Origin: Alteromonas macleodii ATCC 27126
GTDB lineage: Bacteria > Pseudomonadota > Gammaproteobacteria > Enterobacterales > Alteromonadaceae
Assembly (NCBI RefSeq): GCF_000172635.2
Contig: NC_018632.1
Coordinates: 3,968,001-4,032,000 of the forward strand
Direction of reading: 5' to 3'
DNA length: 64,000 nt
The notes under the pieces are model-generated. The model searched no databases, was not told where the DNA came from, and saw nothing but the letters and a program-made list of their open reading frames with translations. Every line of letters begins with the position of its first letter. The first letter of the stretch is position 1. The position numbers were made by a program, and so were the translations under genes. Positions 17,443 to 26,660 of the stretch are shown piece after piece.

Positions 17443-18816
17443 GTGGATGCATTCTTGCTGTCTCGTTTACAATTTGCGTTAAATATTAGTTTTCATATTT
17501 TGTTTCCAACCATCACCATGGCGATGGGCTGGTTTCTATTTTACTTCAAGCTGCGCTCTAATATTTCAGGTCACCCTGTGTGGATGCGTATGTATCGCTT
17601 TTGGGTACGTGTCTTTGCCCTAAGTTTCGCCTTGGGTGTAGTAAGCGGCGTCACCATGTCATTTCAGTTTGGTACTAACTGGCCTGGATTTATGGAGAAA
17701 GTAGGTAATGTGGCGGGGCCACTACTCGGTTATGAGGTACTTACCGCCTTTTTCTTAGAAGCCACGTTTTTAGGCATCATGCTGTTTGGCATACGCCGTG
17801 TTCCGAACTGGCTGCATACGGCTTCAACCCTTATTGTTGCACTTGGCACCACTACTTCTGCGTTCTGGATATTAGCCTTAAATAGCTGGATGCAAACACC
17901 GCAGGGTTTTGAAGTGGTCGACGGTGTAGTGTATGCCACAAACTGGAAAGAAATTATCTTTAACCCATCTTTCCCTTACCGCTTTGTACATATGATGTTA
18001 GCGTCTGGACTGACGGCCAGCTTCCTGATAGCTGGGCTTTCGGCCTACCGCATGCTTAAAGGCGACGACAAGCTTGCGCCTAAGCTCGCGCTTAAAACCG
18101 CCACCTATACGGCGGCAGTGTTAATCCCGCTACAAATTTTTGCTGGCGACATGCATGGTTTAAATACGCTTGAGCATCAGCCTCAGAAAGTAGCGGCGAT
18201 GGAAGGACTTTGGGAGACCACTGAAGGTGCACCTTTGTTACTTTTTGCAATTCCTGACGAAGAAAGCAAAGAGAATCATTTTGAAATTCCCATTCCCTAT
18301 GGTGCAAGTTTAATTCTTACTCACGAATTTAAGGGCGAGATTAAGGGGTTAAATGAGTTTGAAGGAGAGCATCCGCCCGTTGCTCCTGTTTTCTTCGGTT
18401 TTAGGGTTATGGTGGGTATGGGCATGTTGATGCTCGCTGTGTCATGGCTTGGCAGTCTTTATCTTATGCGTAACAAAGACTTCCCAATTTGGCTTAAACG
18501 CACGTTTGCAGGCATGGCGTTTAGCGGCTGGATTGCTACGTTAGCAGGCTGGTATGTAACGGAAATAGGCCGTCAGCCCTATTTGGTAAGTGGTGTATTA
18601 AGAACCGCTGATGCCGTTACCCAGTTACCACCGGCGAATATTGCTCTGTCGTTCACGCTCTATCTTGTTATCTATACGGTGCTTCTAATCGCATACATGG
18701 GAACACTTATGTTGATGTGCAGAAGAGCCGTTGAAATTGAAGAGATAACGACGGAAGAGCGCGAAGTTGCCAAGGCAAAAATGCAACCTACTGACCCAGA
18801 CCCAAGCACGGTTTAA
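17443..18816 (+). CDS. cydA: Cytochrome bd-type quinol oxidase subunit I (CydA/CioA, short Q-loop)
   Basis: This 457-residue multi-pass protein has the heme ligands and motifs of CydA: SRLQFALNISFH (H18, matching E. coli H19), MSFQFGTNWPGF, YEVLTAFFLEATF with the paired Glu, RFVHMMLASG (matching H186), FRVMVGMGML (matching M393) and GWYVTEIGRQPYLVSG. At 457 residues against about 520 in E. coli it lacks the long Q-loop insert, as in the cyanide-insensitive (CIO) branch. It oxidises quinol and reduces O2 to water at high affinity without pumping protons. The start is GTG with AGGGGG upstream. cydB follows after 11 bases. Confidence 0.95.
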   Translation: MDAFLLSRLQFALNISFHILFPTITMAMGWFLFYFKLRSNISGHPVWMRMYRFWVRVFALSFALGVVSGVTMSFQFGTNWPGFMEKVGNVAGPLLGYEVLTAFFLEATFLGIMLFGIRRVPNWLHTASTLIVALGTTTSAFWILALNSWMQTPQGFEVVDGVVYATNWKEIIFNPSFPYRFVHMMLASGLTASFLIAGLSAYRMLKGDDKLAPKLALKTATYTAAVLIPLQIFAGDMHGLNTLEHQPQKVAAMEGLWETTEGAPLLLFAIPDEESKENHFEIPIPYGASLILTHEFKGEIKGLNEFEGEHPPVAPVFFGFRVMVGMGMLMLAVSWLGSLYLMRNKDFPIWLKRTFAGMAFSGWIATLAGWYVTEIGRQPYLVSGVLRTADAVTQLPPANIALSFTLYLVIYTVLLIAYMGTLMLMCRRAVEIEEITTEEREVAKAKMQPTDPDPSTV

Positions 18817-18827
18817 GGAGAGCAAAC

Positions 18828-19835
18828 ATGTTTGAAAATGTATCAGCAGAAATGCTCGGAAATATTTATGTGGGTTTACTTGGTCTATCTGTATTGCTGT
18901 ACGCCATTTTAGATGGCTACGACTTGGGTGTGGGTGTACTTATCCCGCCAAGAACAGAAGCGTTTCGCGATGACATGATAGCCTCTATAGGGCCTTACTG
19001 GGATGCCAATGAGACGTGGCTTGTGCTCGCCATAGGACTACTGCTTATTGCTTTCCCTGAAGCCCATAGTGAGTTTTTACAAACCTTGTACTTGCCTGCA
19101 ACCTTCATGTTATTAGGGCTTATTTTGCGCGGCGTAGCGTTCGATTTTCGCGCCAAGGTTGTGCAGGTGAAAAAGCGTAAGTGGGACATGGTATTCAAAT
19201 ACGGTTCGCTTTTAACCACATTAGCTCAAGGGTATATGTTAGGTATATACGTGACGGGTCTTCGCACAGATATTTGGGCGCAAGGCTTTGCACTTCTCGC
19301 TGCATTTGGTGTTACGGCTGCCTATGCGTTTATTGGCTCGTGCTGGTTAATACTTAAAGGCGAAGGTGAGCTTCAACAAAAGGCGTATTACTGGGCCAGA
19401 AGAGGTTTAGGGGTACTGGCGGTAGGAATTGTCGCGGTAAGTATCGCGAATCTAACCTTACACGATGACGTACGAGACTTATGGTTGTCTGCTCCTTGGG
19501 GCTATGTGCTTTTCGCTATTCCAGTAGCGTGTTTTGCGCTTCTAGCACTATGTGGTGTGTTGCTTAAAAAACTGCCTGATGCACAAGGGAAAGGCGAATG
19601 GCTTCCGTTCTTTATTGCCCTTCTAGTATTTTTACTTTGTTTCACCGCATTTGGCATAAGCTACTATCCGTTTATCATCCCTGGACAGATGACGGTGATG
19701 GATGCGCTTAGTGATGCAAGCTCTCTGCGCTTCTTGCTTGTTGGCGTAGTTATTGTAGTACCTATTATTTTGGCTTATACGGCCATGGTATATAAGATAT
19801 TCTCCGGTAAATCAGAGAAGCTTTCTTACTACTAG
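18828..19835 (+). CDS. cydB: Cytochrome bd-type quinol oxidase subunit II (CydB/CioB)
   Basis: This 335-residue subunit has about eight membrane helices and the family landmarks LYAILDGYDLGVGVLIPP, IGPYWDANETWLVLAIGLL, FPEAHSEFLQTLYLPATFMLLGLILRGVAFDFR and a C-terminal YYPFIIPGQMTVMDA. It partners CydA. AAGGAG precedes its ATG. I see no cydX-like small ORF between its stop and the downstream hairpins, consistent with CIO-type operons. Confidence 0.95.
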   Translation: MFENVSAEMLGNIYVGLLGLSVLLYAILDGYDLGVGVLIPPRTEAFRDDMIASIGPYWDANETWLVLAIGLLLIAFPEAHSEFLQTLYLPATFMLLGLILRGVAFDFRAKVVQVKKRKWDMVFKYGSLLTTLAQGYMLGIYVTGLRTDIWAQGFALLAAFGVTAAYAFIGSCWLILKGEGELQQKAYYWARRGLGVLAVGIVAVSIANLTLHDDVRDLWLSAPWGYVLFAIPVACFALLALCGVLLKKLPDAQGKGEWLPFFIALLVFLLCFTAFGISYYPFIIPGQMTVMDALSDASSLRFLLVGVVIVVPIILAYTAMVYKIFSGKSEKLSYY

Positions 19836-19845
19836 CCTTTGTTAA

Positions 19846-19865
19846 TGGGATCGCAGCAGATCCCA
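19846..19865 (+). terminator. Hairpin after cydB
   Basis: TGGGATC (19846-19852) and GATCCCA (19859-19865) form a 7-bp stem with a six-base loop, 10 bases after the cydB stop. There is no strong T run. It may act together with the longer palindrome at 19881-19913. Confidence 0.5.
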
Positions 19866-19880
19866 ATTACTTGAAACAAT

Positions 19881-19913
19881 AGTGAACATCATTGAAATTC
19901 AATGGTGTTCACT
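19881..19913 (+). terminator. Near-perfect 33-base palindrome after cydB, terminator-like
   Basis: AGTGAACATCATTGAA at 19881-19896 is complementary to 19898-19913, with a single position forming a G-U pair in RNA. The sequence after it is TTCTATTC. This makes a 16-bp stem with almost no loop. It may be the cydAB terminator or a protein-binding palindrome; the tight loop is unusual for a plain terminator. Confidence 0.55.
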
Positions 19914-20161
19914 TTCTATTCAGCGCTATACTAAACGCTGTACATTGCGAGTTTCTTGCGGTTCCCGACGCCTTTCCTGTGCTTGGGGCATTTGCGGCGA
20001 CCAGTATCCCCAATCCACGAACTCGATCTGAAAACCTGCGATCAAAATATGATCCTTTCCCTCGAACAATGTATACCAATGACTAGAGGATGTTTAGCGT
20101 TAGCTAGTCTACCCTTAAGGTGTGATCAAAATTTAAACGTTACTTACCGTTAAATATTTTG

Positions 20162-20190
20162 TTGACATCAAACTGTAATATTACTATATT
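20162..20190 (+). promoter_or_regulatory. Strong sigma-70-type promoter
   Basis: TTGACA at 20162-20167 and TATATT at 20185-20190 are separated by exactly 17 bases. The small basic protein gene starts 38 bases after the -10 box. The consensus -35 and ideal spacing predict high constitutive transcription. Confidence 0.75.
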
Positions 20191-20227
20191 TTATTTGGGG
20201 CAATTTTTAATAGAAGGAGCCAATACC

Positions 20228-20392
20228 ATGGAAAATGTATTCCATTCGTTCTCACGGTTCTTCAAGCGCGCGCACCCCTACACAGTCGCTCACTATATCG
20301 GCCGTAAAAATGCGCAGCGTATCTTAGGATGTAAAATCAAAAAGAAATCCAAGATATTCGCCGACCAGCACGTTGAAGACCAAAATCATTAA
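20228..20392 (+). CDS. Small basic protein, 54 residues, unknown function
   Basis: The ATG at 20228 has AAGGAG eight bases upstream, a consensus promoter 38 bases further and an excellent terminator directly after the stop, so it is a complete stand-alone gene. The product starts MENVFHSFSRFFKRAHPY. It is rich in Lys/Arg/His (including a KIKKKSK run), has one Cys (about residue 35) and a more acidic end (VEDQNH). No membrane segment is seen. It could bind nucleic acid or the ribosome, but I do not recognise the family. Confidence 0.7.
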   Translation: MENVFHSFSRFFKRAHPYTVAHYIGRKNAQRILGCKIKKKSKIFADQHVEDQNH

Positions 20393-20397
20393 TTTAT

Positions 20398-20428
20398 ATG
20401 GGGCCCGTCAAACCGGCCCCATTTTTTT
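20398..20428 (+). terminator. Bidirectional rho-independent terminator
   Basis: TGGGGCC (20399-20405) and GGCCCCA (20415-20421) are followed by seven T. It closes the small basic protein gene and overlaps the stop of the convergent chemoreceptor gene (stop at 20427-20429). Confidence 0.88.
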
Positions 20429-22022
20429 AGCTCAATTTAAATCTATTAACGTTTTCCTGAAGGTTCTCAGCCAGGCTGAATAAGCTTTTCGCTTCACTAT
20501 TCACATTGGTATTCGCGGCTTTTACTTGATCGCCCAGCATTTGAAAATCTAGTGCCCCTTCGCGTGCAACTTGCACCTGATCTTTAGCGTGTTGTACAAG
20601 AGCCGAAGCCTCATTGCTCACCTCAACTAACGATAAAACGCTTTTGCGTCCGTCTTCCAACGTAATCACCAGCTCATTGGCAAGCCCCAATGCGTTGTGT
20701 GCCTTGTCTTTATTCGAAGTCATAGTTTGTACAGAATCACGAATTGACTGCACTATTTTTTCTAACATGGCATTAATTTCAACTGTCGATTGATGAGTTC
20801 TTGATGCTAGCGTACGCACTTCATCCGCCACCACCGCGAAACCTCTACCCGACTCTCCTGCTCTTGCCGCTTCTATTGCAGCATTAAGTGCCAATAAGTT
20901 AGTTTGATCAGCAATCTCAGCAATGGTTTTCACCACACTCGATACGTTTTTTCCATCGCTTTGCAGCTTATCTAACGTAGTAGCAGTTTTATCAATGTTA
21001 AGGGTTAAATCAGAGATGGCGCGCGCTGTGGTTTCCACATCCACCTTACCTTGCGCTATCTGGTGGGCACTACCTTTCGCTTGTTCCGCAGCTTTTATAG
21101 ATAGAGTAAGGCTTTGTTCCATTTCATCAGACAGATTATCCATGACTGACACTAGCTGCTTAATGTCTCCTTGAAAGCTTAAGATAGCGGTTGAAGAGTG
21201 TGATGTTGCACTGTTAAGTGTTTGTGATGAGTGGTTCAGGTCATTCACTGCATGTTGAAGGTCAGTCATTCCCTTGTGAAATACGGCTAGTAGACCTTGA
21301 ACGCTATGCGTTATCGCGTGGAGTTCTTGTAAATTTTGAGTAGGTAGACGTGACTGTAAATTGCGTGTTTTTGCAATATCGTCAAGCCTCTTAGCCATCT
21401 CTTCGATAGGATTTGCAATATTCCGCTTAGCAAGTATGTAGCCCATTATGGATACAGCCAGTAGCAATATGATTAGGCTGTAGATAGTGAACTGGCTCAC
21501 ACTGAGTTCAGCAGAAATAGCCATGGTTCGAGAGTTCGCAGCACGCTCAACACCCGAGCGTACCCCAGTCAAAAGTGCATTTAGTTCAGATGCTGCTTGG
21601 GTAATGACTTGAAGATTTTCCCGTGCAATATCCCAATCTATAGATGTTGCTGACATCGTTTGCTGTAAAGACGCAGCTGACGCAACCAGTACATCAAATT
21701 TTTCTTGAGCGGCATCGCTTCCCATATAGCTGAATTGGGAAAATTTGGCGTTGGTCTCGTCGACGAGCCGGTCTTTCTGCCCGTTATATTCGCGACTACT
21801 TATTGTGGTTCCGTATAAGGAATACGCGATAAGCACCAGCTCTTTACTTTGAGTTTGTATATCATCGATAGCGCTTAACGAGGGTAATGTTTCAGCCACG
21901 TAGGCTTCTACTAAGTTTTCGACATTGGCGTTGTTCTTTGTCAATACAATTGCCGCGATGAGCGACACAATTACAACGAGAAGATAACCGAGCAATATTC
22001 TTTGCTTGATGGTTTTAAACAT
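20427..22022 (-). CDS. Methyl-accepting chemotaxis protein
   Basis: This 531-residue receptor has TM1 at about 8-27 ([19 protein letters not shown]), a periplasmic helical sensor of about 150 residues, TM2 at about 180-200 ([19 protein letters not shown]), a HAMP domain ([15 protein letters not shown]) and a long cytoplasmic coiled coil. The hairpin tip reads [20 protein letters not shown] and [12 protein letters not shown], the CheA/CheW contact. The periplasmic part looks like a four-helix-bundle (4HB_MCP) sensor; the ligand is unknown. No CheR-binding pentapeptide is seen at the C-terminus. The gene stands alone. Confidence 0.95.
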   Translation of the reverse strand: MFKTIKQRILLGYLLVVIVSLIAAIVLTKNNANVENLVEAYVAETLPSLSAIDDIQTQSKELVLIAYSLYGTTISSREYNGQKDRLVDETNAKFSQFSYMGSDAAQEKFDVLVASAASLQQTMSATSIDWDIARENLQVITQAASELNALLTGVRSGVERAANSRTMAISAELSVSQFTIYSLIILLLAVSIMGYILAKRNIANPIEEMAKRLDDIAKTRNLQSRLPTQNLQELHAITHSVQGLLAVFHKGMTDLQHAVNDLNHSSQTLNSATSHSSTAILSFQGDIKQLVSVMDNLSDEMEQSLTLSIKAAEQAKGSAHQIAQGKVDVETTARAISDLTLNIDKTATTLDKLQSDGKNVSSVVKTIAEIADQTNLLALNAAIEAARAGESGRGFAVVADEVRTLASRTHQSTVEINAMLEKIVQSIRDSVQTMTSNKDKAHNALGLANELVITLEDGRKSVLSLVEVSNEASALVQHAKDQVQVAREGALDFQMLGDQVKAANTNVNSEAKSLFSLAENLQENVNRFKLS

Positions 22023-22265
22023 ATAACCCCCATATTATTTAGGGGCACGCCTATACTTGTCGCACGTCTCTGCACCCTTTTCTATTCGTAGTAGGACAAA
22101 ATTTACTTCTCCTACAATTGAACAAAAATAGACCGCTACGGTTGCTTTTTTCTTTCAGATTTTTAATCGGGAAGTTATCGAATTTATGTAAGTTAGAGTC
22201 TTCAACTGCAAATTGCCTCATCTATCACCGAAGGTATTGAGAAAACCAATGCTAATTATGAGGGG

Positions 22266-22748
22266 TTAAATATGGTTAAGCGGTACCGAGGTTGTGTACT
22301 TAATCTGCTCCATTGCAAAGCTTGAAGTGACGTCGGAAAACTCTATACCGTTAACCAATCGCTTATAAAAATGATCAAAGCAATCCATATCGGTAACGAG
22401 GACTTTTAGCAGGTAATCGTATTCGCCAGACATACGATAGCATTCAACAACTTCATCAAATGATGCGGCGTGTTTAGCGAAACTTGCCAGCCACTTTCCA
22501 TCATGTCTGCCCGCTTTTACTTGAACGAAAACGGTCATGGCCAGCCCCAGGTGTTTTGCTTGCAACAGCGCTACTCGCCTAGAGATTATGCCCTTCTCTT
22601 CTAGCTTTTGAATACGCCGCCAGCAGGGCGTTACCGTAAGCCCAACTTGCTCAGCGATTTCTGCGACAGGCGTGTCAGCGTTATTCTGTAGCATGGCCAA
22701 AATGGCTTTATCTATTGTGTCTATACCGCTTGTTTTTTCACTACGCAT
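22266..22748 (-). CDS. Lrp/AsnC-family transcriptional regulator
   Basis: This 160-residue protein has an N-terminal HTH (IDTIDKAILAMLQNNADTPVAEIAEQVGLTVTPCWRRIQKLEEKGII) and a RAM/AsnC effector domain (about 75-155: TVFVQVKAG, VVECYRMSGEYDYLLKVLVTDM, VTSSFAMEQIKYTTSVPL). The VTPCWRRIQKLE recognition helix and the GEYDYLL segment are standard for the family, which senses amino acids. No biosynthetic or transport target is adjacent, so the regulon is unknown. Confidence 0.93.
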   Translation of the reverse strand: MRSEKTSGIDTIDKAILAMLQNNADTPVAEIAEQVGLTVTPCWRRIQKLEEKGIISRRVALLQAKHLGLAMTVFVQVKAGRHDGKWLASFAKHAASFDEVVECYRMSGEYDYLLKVLVTDMDCFDHFYKRLVNGIEFSDVTSSFAMEQIKYTTSVPLNHI

Positions 22749-22827
22749 AGTGAGATGTTGCCCTTTATTTCCATGTTCTCAGTTTTTCAGCGAATTACGT
22801 CAGGCGCTTTACTTTTATAGAGGCTAT

Positions 22828-23472
22828 TTACAGCCACCAAGGCTGACTAAAGTCGACATTTTCTGGTGCAATTTCGTATTGAAAGGGAGGCGTAAATACA
22901 TCCCAAAATGCATCCCGCAAGTCCACATCTATTATGCTAAGTTTACCTGCATCGCGATAGCGAGATAACAGTGTATTGTAAGCGTCAATCGGCATTTGCG
23001 GGTTAGACTGGCGAAAGATAACACGCCCTCCAAACTCTTCATACATCGCTTTTTCTGTTTGAAACTGTAGAACCTGCTTGGCCGCTATCTCTTTAATGGG
23101 TTTCGTTGCCGTTTCACTTGAAACCTGACCTTCAAACTTCTCGATAAACCTGCTTACCAGTGTTTGATTAACCGTTATGCCTTTTTGTTTTGCATAGTCC
23201 TCTAAAACAAGCTCATAAATTCTGTTAGACGCATTTACACGGACCACATAATCAAGCATACCTGCGTAATTGTCTTTCGCTTGCTGCTTCAAGTTTTTAC
23301 GTTCTTCTTCACTAGGCACGACGTCTGCCATACGGATTTCGGTATTAAGCACCATTGCTAAAACATCCTGATCATCGACTTGTCCATTTGCCTGAGCAGC
23401 ATAAGCAAGGTTTGAAATTAGAATAAGTAGCGCGGTGGCCAATGAAGATCGAATAGTTGATGTCATGCGCAT
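22828..23472 (-). CDS. Exported protein, possibly SurA/PpiD N-domain-like
   Basis: This 214-residue protein has a Sec signal (LATALLILISNLAYAAQA). The rest is mostly helical and charged, with VDDQDVLAMVLNTEIRMADV, YELVLEDYAKQKGITVNQTLVSRFIEKFEG and IKEIAAKQVLQFQTEKAMYEEFGGRVIF. This resembles the helical chaperone domain that precedes parvulin domains in SurA/PpiD, but no parvulin domain follows. The C-terminus (FQYEIAPENVDFSQPWWL) is distinctive. GGGAG six bases before the ATG at 23472 supports the start. The chaperone relation is a guess from pattern. Confidence 0.6.
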   Translation of the reverse strand: MRMTSTIRSSLATALLILISNLAYAAQANGQVDDQDVLAMVLNTEIRMADVVPSEEERKNLKQQAKDNYAGMLDYVVRVNASNRIYELVLEDYAKQKGITVNQTLVSRFIEKFEGQVSSETATKPIKEIAAKQVLQFQTEKAMYEEFGGRVIFRQSNPQMPIDAYNTLLSRYRDAGKLSIIDVDLRDAFWDVFTPPFQYEIAPENVDFSQPWWL

Positions 23473-23869
23473 TAAGCACTCCCTGTAGACGTATTTATCG
23501 CCGCGATTACGAACACTTTGAGTCTCGCTGAGTGGGTAATTAACTGTGCGGACTGGTATTACCCAAATGGGCGTTGTAATGAGTAAAGCATTAAACGCTA
23601 TGACTACGCAATACCGTGGCGTACTGATATTAGGAATATGCTGCGAGCTTCAAATTTATTGGGGTGAACGAGTGCTTATGTGGTGTAGCCGAAAAAGGAT
23701 GGCGATAGCGACGCGGTAGACTAGCTATTGATGAAAAGCGTTATTCGTTAGAAATGATATATACCAAAAGCGGTATGGACTAAAAGCTTTGTCGCGCGTT
23801 TAGCGTGGGTGTGGAAATACAGACATTAGAAAGAAAAACGGCGGTCAAATGACCGCCGTTTTTGAATTC
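23473..23869. other. Intergenic region, no gene seen
   Basis: These 397 bases between the exported protein (minus) and the cold-shock gene (minus) hold the cold-shock terminator at 23834-23863 and the promoter region of the exported protein. A small imperfect hairpin (ATACC-aaaagc-GGTAT) is near 23761-23776. No ORF or structured RNA could be supported. Confidence 0.5.
23834..23863 (-). terminator. Rho-independent terminator of the cold-shock gene
   Basis: A 14-bp perfect stem (AAAAACGGCGGTCA with TGACCGCCGTTTTT) around a two-base centre, ending in a T run in both directions. It lies seven bases after the cold-shock stop. Confidence 0.9.
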
Positions 23870-24079
23870 TTAGATAGCTTGCACGTTAGCAGCTTGAAGA
23901 CCTTTTTGACCTTCTTCAACTTCAAATTCTACTCGCTGACCTTCTGGAAGCGTTTTGTAACCGTCAGAGATGATCGCACGGAAATGAACGAATACGTCCT
24001 TACCGCCGTTATCTTGAGTTAGAAAACCGTAACCTTTATCAGCGTTGAACCACTTAACTGTGCCTGTAACTTTAGACAT
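23870..24079 (-). CDS. Cold-shock protein, CspA family
   Basis: This 69-residue single cold-shock domain has both RNA-binding motifs: KGYGFLTQ (RNP1 type) and VFVHFRAI (RNP2 type), framed by [12 protein letters not shown] and [17 protein letters not shown]. It binds single-stranded nucleic acid and melts RNA structure. The nearly 300-base gap before it leaves room for the long structured 5' leader typical of cold-regulated csp genes. Confidence 0.95.
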   Translation of the reverse strand: MSKVTGTVKWFNADKGYGFLTQDNGGKDVFVHFRAIISDGYKTLPEGQRVEFEVEEGQKGLQAANVQAI

Positions 24080-24265
24080 GTCGTATAGACCTCAAATATC
24101 GTATTAAATTGCGCATAAGCGCGTGTAACTAAGTTCTTTAGAGTCTTTAAATTGGCGGAGTATTGGGTCTTACTTACGAATGGACAAACAACTTACAACA
24201 AATTACCGGGTAACTCGAGTGGTTTAACATATAGCAAATAATACAAAATCGCGTCTCTTTAAAGA

Positions 24266-24284
24266 CTTTGGCTTAAAGCCAAAG
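24266..24284 (-). terminator. Hairpin downstream of ubiB
   Basis: CTTTGGCTT and AAGCCAAAG are perfectly complementary around one central base. On the minus strand the hairpin is followed by TCTTT. It lies about 90 bases after the ubiB stop and may end the ubiEJB operon or sit in the csp 5' leader. The palindrome TCTTTAAAGA adjoins it at 24256-24265. Confidence 0.55.
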
Positions 24285-24372
24285 CCACTATAACACTCTT
24301 CGGGACGATTAATATACAAATTAATTGATAAACTACGGATTTCATAAATATTTCACCGCAGCGTAACAAAAA

Positions 24373-26001
24373 TTAATGCCCTTTCCGCCAGGCTAAATAC
24401 CAGCAAATTGCGCCAATTACGCCTGTACTTGCAGGGAAATACCAAGATAAATCGTACATTGGCAGTATTGCTGTCATTAACACAAAGGTGGCGCCCACTA
24501 CGCTTAAATGAGTGGTCTGAGTTGTTTTCTTTTGCTCTTGAAGCAGTGCCAAATGTGCCCTTTGTTGTTGCAATGGCAAGCGCTTCATTTGCTGTAAACT
24601 GTCGTACAGCAGGTCTGGCATTTCAGGTAGTTTTTCAGACCAGAAAGGTAAGTTGTCTTTCACCTTCCCCATCATGGCGGTAAAGCCAATCTGCTCTTTC
24701 ATCCAGTTTTCAAGAAACGGCTTGGCGGTTTTCCATAAATCAAGCTGAGGATAGAGCTGACGGCCTAAGCCTTCTATATACAGCAATGTTTTTTGCAGTA
24801 GCACAAGCTGTGGCTGCACAACCATATTGAAACGTCGTGCCGTATTAAATAGCTGCAGCAGCACGTTACCAAAGGATATTTCAGCTAGTGGCTTTTGGAA
24901 TATAGGTTCACATACCGTGCGGATGGCCATCTCGAACTCATCGATATTGGTATCCTGCGGTACCCAGCCTGAGTCGGCGTGAAGCTGCGCGACTTTGCGA
25001 TAGTCGCGGTTGAAGAAGGCAATAAAGTTCTCAGCCAAATAGCGCTTGTCTTCACGGTTGAGCGTACCCACAATGCCAAAATCGATGGCGATATATTTGG
25101 GGTTTTCAGGGTGTTCGGTAGATACAAAGATATTGCCCGGGTGCATGTCTGCATGGAAAAAACTGTCGCGAAATACCTGAGTGAAGAATACTTCCACACC
25201 GCGCTCGGCCAATTTTTTCATATTGGTATTTTGGGTAAGTAATGCGTCTATATTTGAGATTGGAAGACCGTAAATACGCTCCATAACCAACACATTACTG
25301 CGGCAATAGTCACTGTAAATTTTAGGTACATAAAGCGCGTCTGAACCTTCAAAATTACGCCCTAACTGAATACCGTTTGCAGATTCACGCAGTAAATCAA
25401 GTTCATCAACAATGGTCTTGCGGTATTCTACAACCACTTCGACAGGACGCAGCCGTTTGCCATCAGGAAGCCAGCGTTGAAGCACGTTAGCCAAGCTAAA
25501 TAAAAGCTCCATGTCCGCCACGATGGTATCGCGAATATCTGGGCGCAATACCTTTACCACGACGTCTTCGTTGTTATGCTTCAACTTTGCCGCGTGAACT
25601 TGGGCTATAGAGGCAGACGCCAGCGGCGCTTTTTCAAATTCACTGAATAATTCGCTTAAATCAGAAAGCCCTAGCGCTTGCTTGATAATGTCTTGTGCAG
25701 CGTCAGATGAAAACGGCGGAACTTTGTCTTGCAAACGAGCAAGTTCGTTAGCAATGGCAGGAGGAAGCAAGTCTCGGCGGGTAGAGAGCATCTGGCCGAA
25801 TTTAATAAAAACAGGCCCAAGGTTTTGTAGTGCAAGGGTAATACGCTCGCCGGCTGACTTGCCCTTGTGCTTGTTTCGCACCCAAAAAATGGTATGACGC
25901 ATAGCCCGCGCGTACCAGGGTAACCACTTTGCTGGAATAAGTTCGTCTAAGCCGTGTTCCAACAATACCTTGTTAATTCGGTATAACCTAACAATACGCA
26001 T
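24373..26001 (-). CDS. ubiB: UbiB, ubiquinone biosynthesis atypical kinase/ATPase
   Basis: This 542-residue protein has the UbiB/ADCK signature: KxGQ-type [32 protein letters not shown] in place of the usual P-loop, [10 protein letters not shown] (the nucleotide-site Lys), [13 protein letters not shown] and IDFGIVGTL. Two C-terminal membrane helices follow ([19 protein letters not shown] and [18 protein letters not shown]). It acts as an ATPase that helps extract ubiquinone precursors from the membrane for the Ubi complex. It is last in the ubiE-ubiJ-ubiB operon, the standard gammaproteobacterial order. Confidence 0.96.
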   Translation of the reverse strand: MRIVRLYRINKVLLEHGLDELIPAKWLPWYARAMRHTIFWVRNKHKGKSAGERITLALQNLGPVFIKFGQMLSTRRDLLPPAIANELARLQDKVPPFSSDAAQDIIKQALGLSDLSELFSEFEKAPLASASIAQVHAAKLKHNNEDVVVKVLRPDIRDTIVADMELLFSLANVLQRWLPDGKRLRPVEVVVEYRKTIVDELDLLRESANGIQLGRNFEGSDALYVPKIYSDYCRSNVLVMERIYGLPISNIDALLTQNTNMKKLAERGVEVFFTQVFRDSFFHADMHPGNIFVSTEHPENPKYIAIDFGIVGTLNREDKRYLAENFIAFFNRDYRKVAQLHADSGWVPQDTNIDEFEMAIRTVCEPIFQKPLAEISFGNVLLQLFNTARRFNMVVQPQLVLLQKTLLYIEGLGRQLYPQLDLWKTAKPFLENWMKEQIGFTAMMGKVKDNLPFWSEKLPEMPDLLYDSLQQMKRLPLQQQRAHLALLQEQKKTTQTTHLSVVGATFVLMTAILPMYDLSWYFPASTGVIGAICWYLAWRKGH

Positions 26002-26024
26002 TTATGAGCCTGTTTCTCTCAATC

Positions 26025-26660
26025 TTACTTAAATTTTTCTTCTAGGCGGCGCAGTCTCGCATCGGCACTTTCTGCTCGATCGCGAAGCGCATTAACTTCG
26101 TCACTAAAGTGCATAACCGCCAGCTTGTGTGCAGCAAGCTGCTTTTCTTCTACTACGGCGTTGCCGAATACCTTCGCCATGGACGCTAGCGCTGACATCG
26201 ACTTCTCATGCACGGATTTCACCGTTTTCACGGTCTGATGGGCAATAACATCGTTAGTCTTTTGTGCCAGCAACTCTTCAATGTCGATATCGAGCTGCTG
26301 AAACAAGGCACTGACCTGCTGAGCAACATTGAGCTCTCCTTCCAAAAAGAGGGCCTTTTGCTGAATAAGACGAGTCAACTGGCTGGTTTCTTTTAACTCT
26401 GGCAAGGTTTGTAGCGACGTTTTAATACAACAGTCTTTCGGCCCAAGGGACGCGACGGCGTCTTCAAACGAGCCTTGTTCGCTGAGTACGTCAATACGGT
26501 CAGAAAACGACAGCGTAATACCATAAGGAAACGGCGAAATGAACGCGGTAAGCCTGGCGCCAGCAAGCGCTTTTAGCCTTGCTTCGCTGTCTTCGTCTAA
26601 AGACAGCAACTTGTTTAAAACCGATTCAGCCGTTGCGGTAACCAGCGCAGAAGTAGGCAT
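26025..26660 (-). CDS. ubiJ: UbiJ, SCP2-domain ubiquinone biosynthesis accessory factor
   Basis: This 211-residue protein has an N-terminal SCP2 sterol-carrier fold (about 10-120) that binds polyisoprenoid intermediates, with FISPFPYGITLSFSDRIDVLS and LFLEGELNVAQQVSALFQQLDIDIEELLA. The C-terminal coiled coil is EVNALRDRAESADARLRRLEEKFK. UbiJ with UbiK organises the soluble Ubi metabolon. Its ATG overlaps the stop of ubiE, so the two are translationally coupled, and ubiB follows 23 bases on. Confidence 0.93.
   Translation of the reverse strand: MPTSALVTATAESVLNKLLSLDEDSEARLKALAGARLTAFISPFPYGITLSFSDRIDVLSEQGSFEDAVASLGPKDCCIKTSLQTLPELKETSQLTRLIQQKALFLEGELNVAQQVSALFQQLDIDIEELLAQKTNDVIAHQTVKTVKSVHEKSMSALASMAKVFGNAVVEEKQLAAHKLAVMHFSDEVNALRDRAESADARLRRLEEKFK

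Larger units (their letters stand above)
19836..20227 (+). other. Intergenic region between cydB and the small basic protein
   Basis: These 392 bases hold the two hairpins after cydB, a minor inverted repeat (GATCA-aaata-TGATC, near 20039-20053) and a strong promoter at 20162-20190. No convincing ORF is seen in the 19920-20160 part. Confidence 0.55.
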
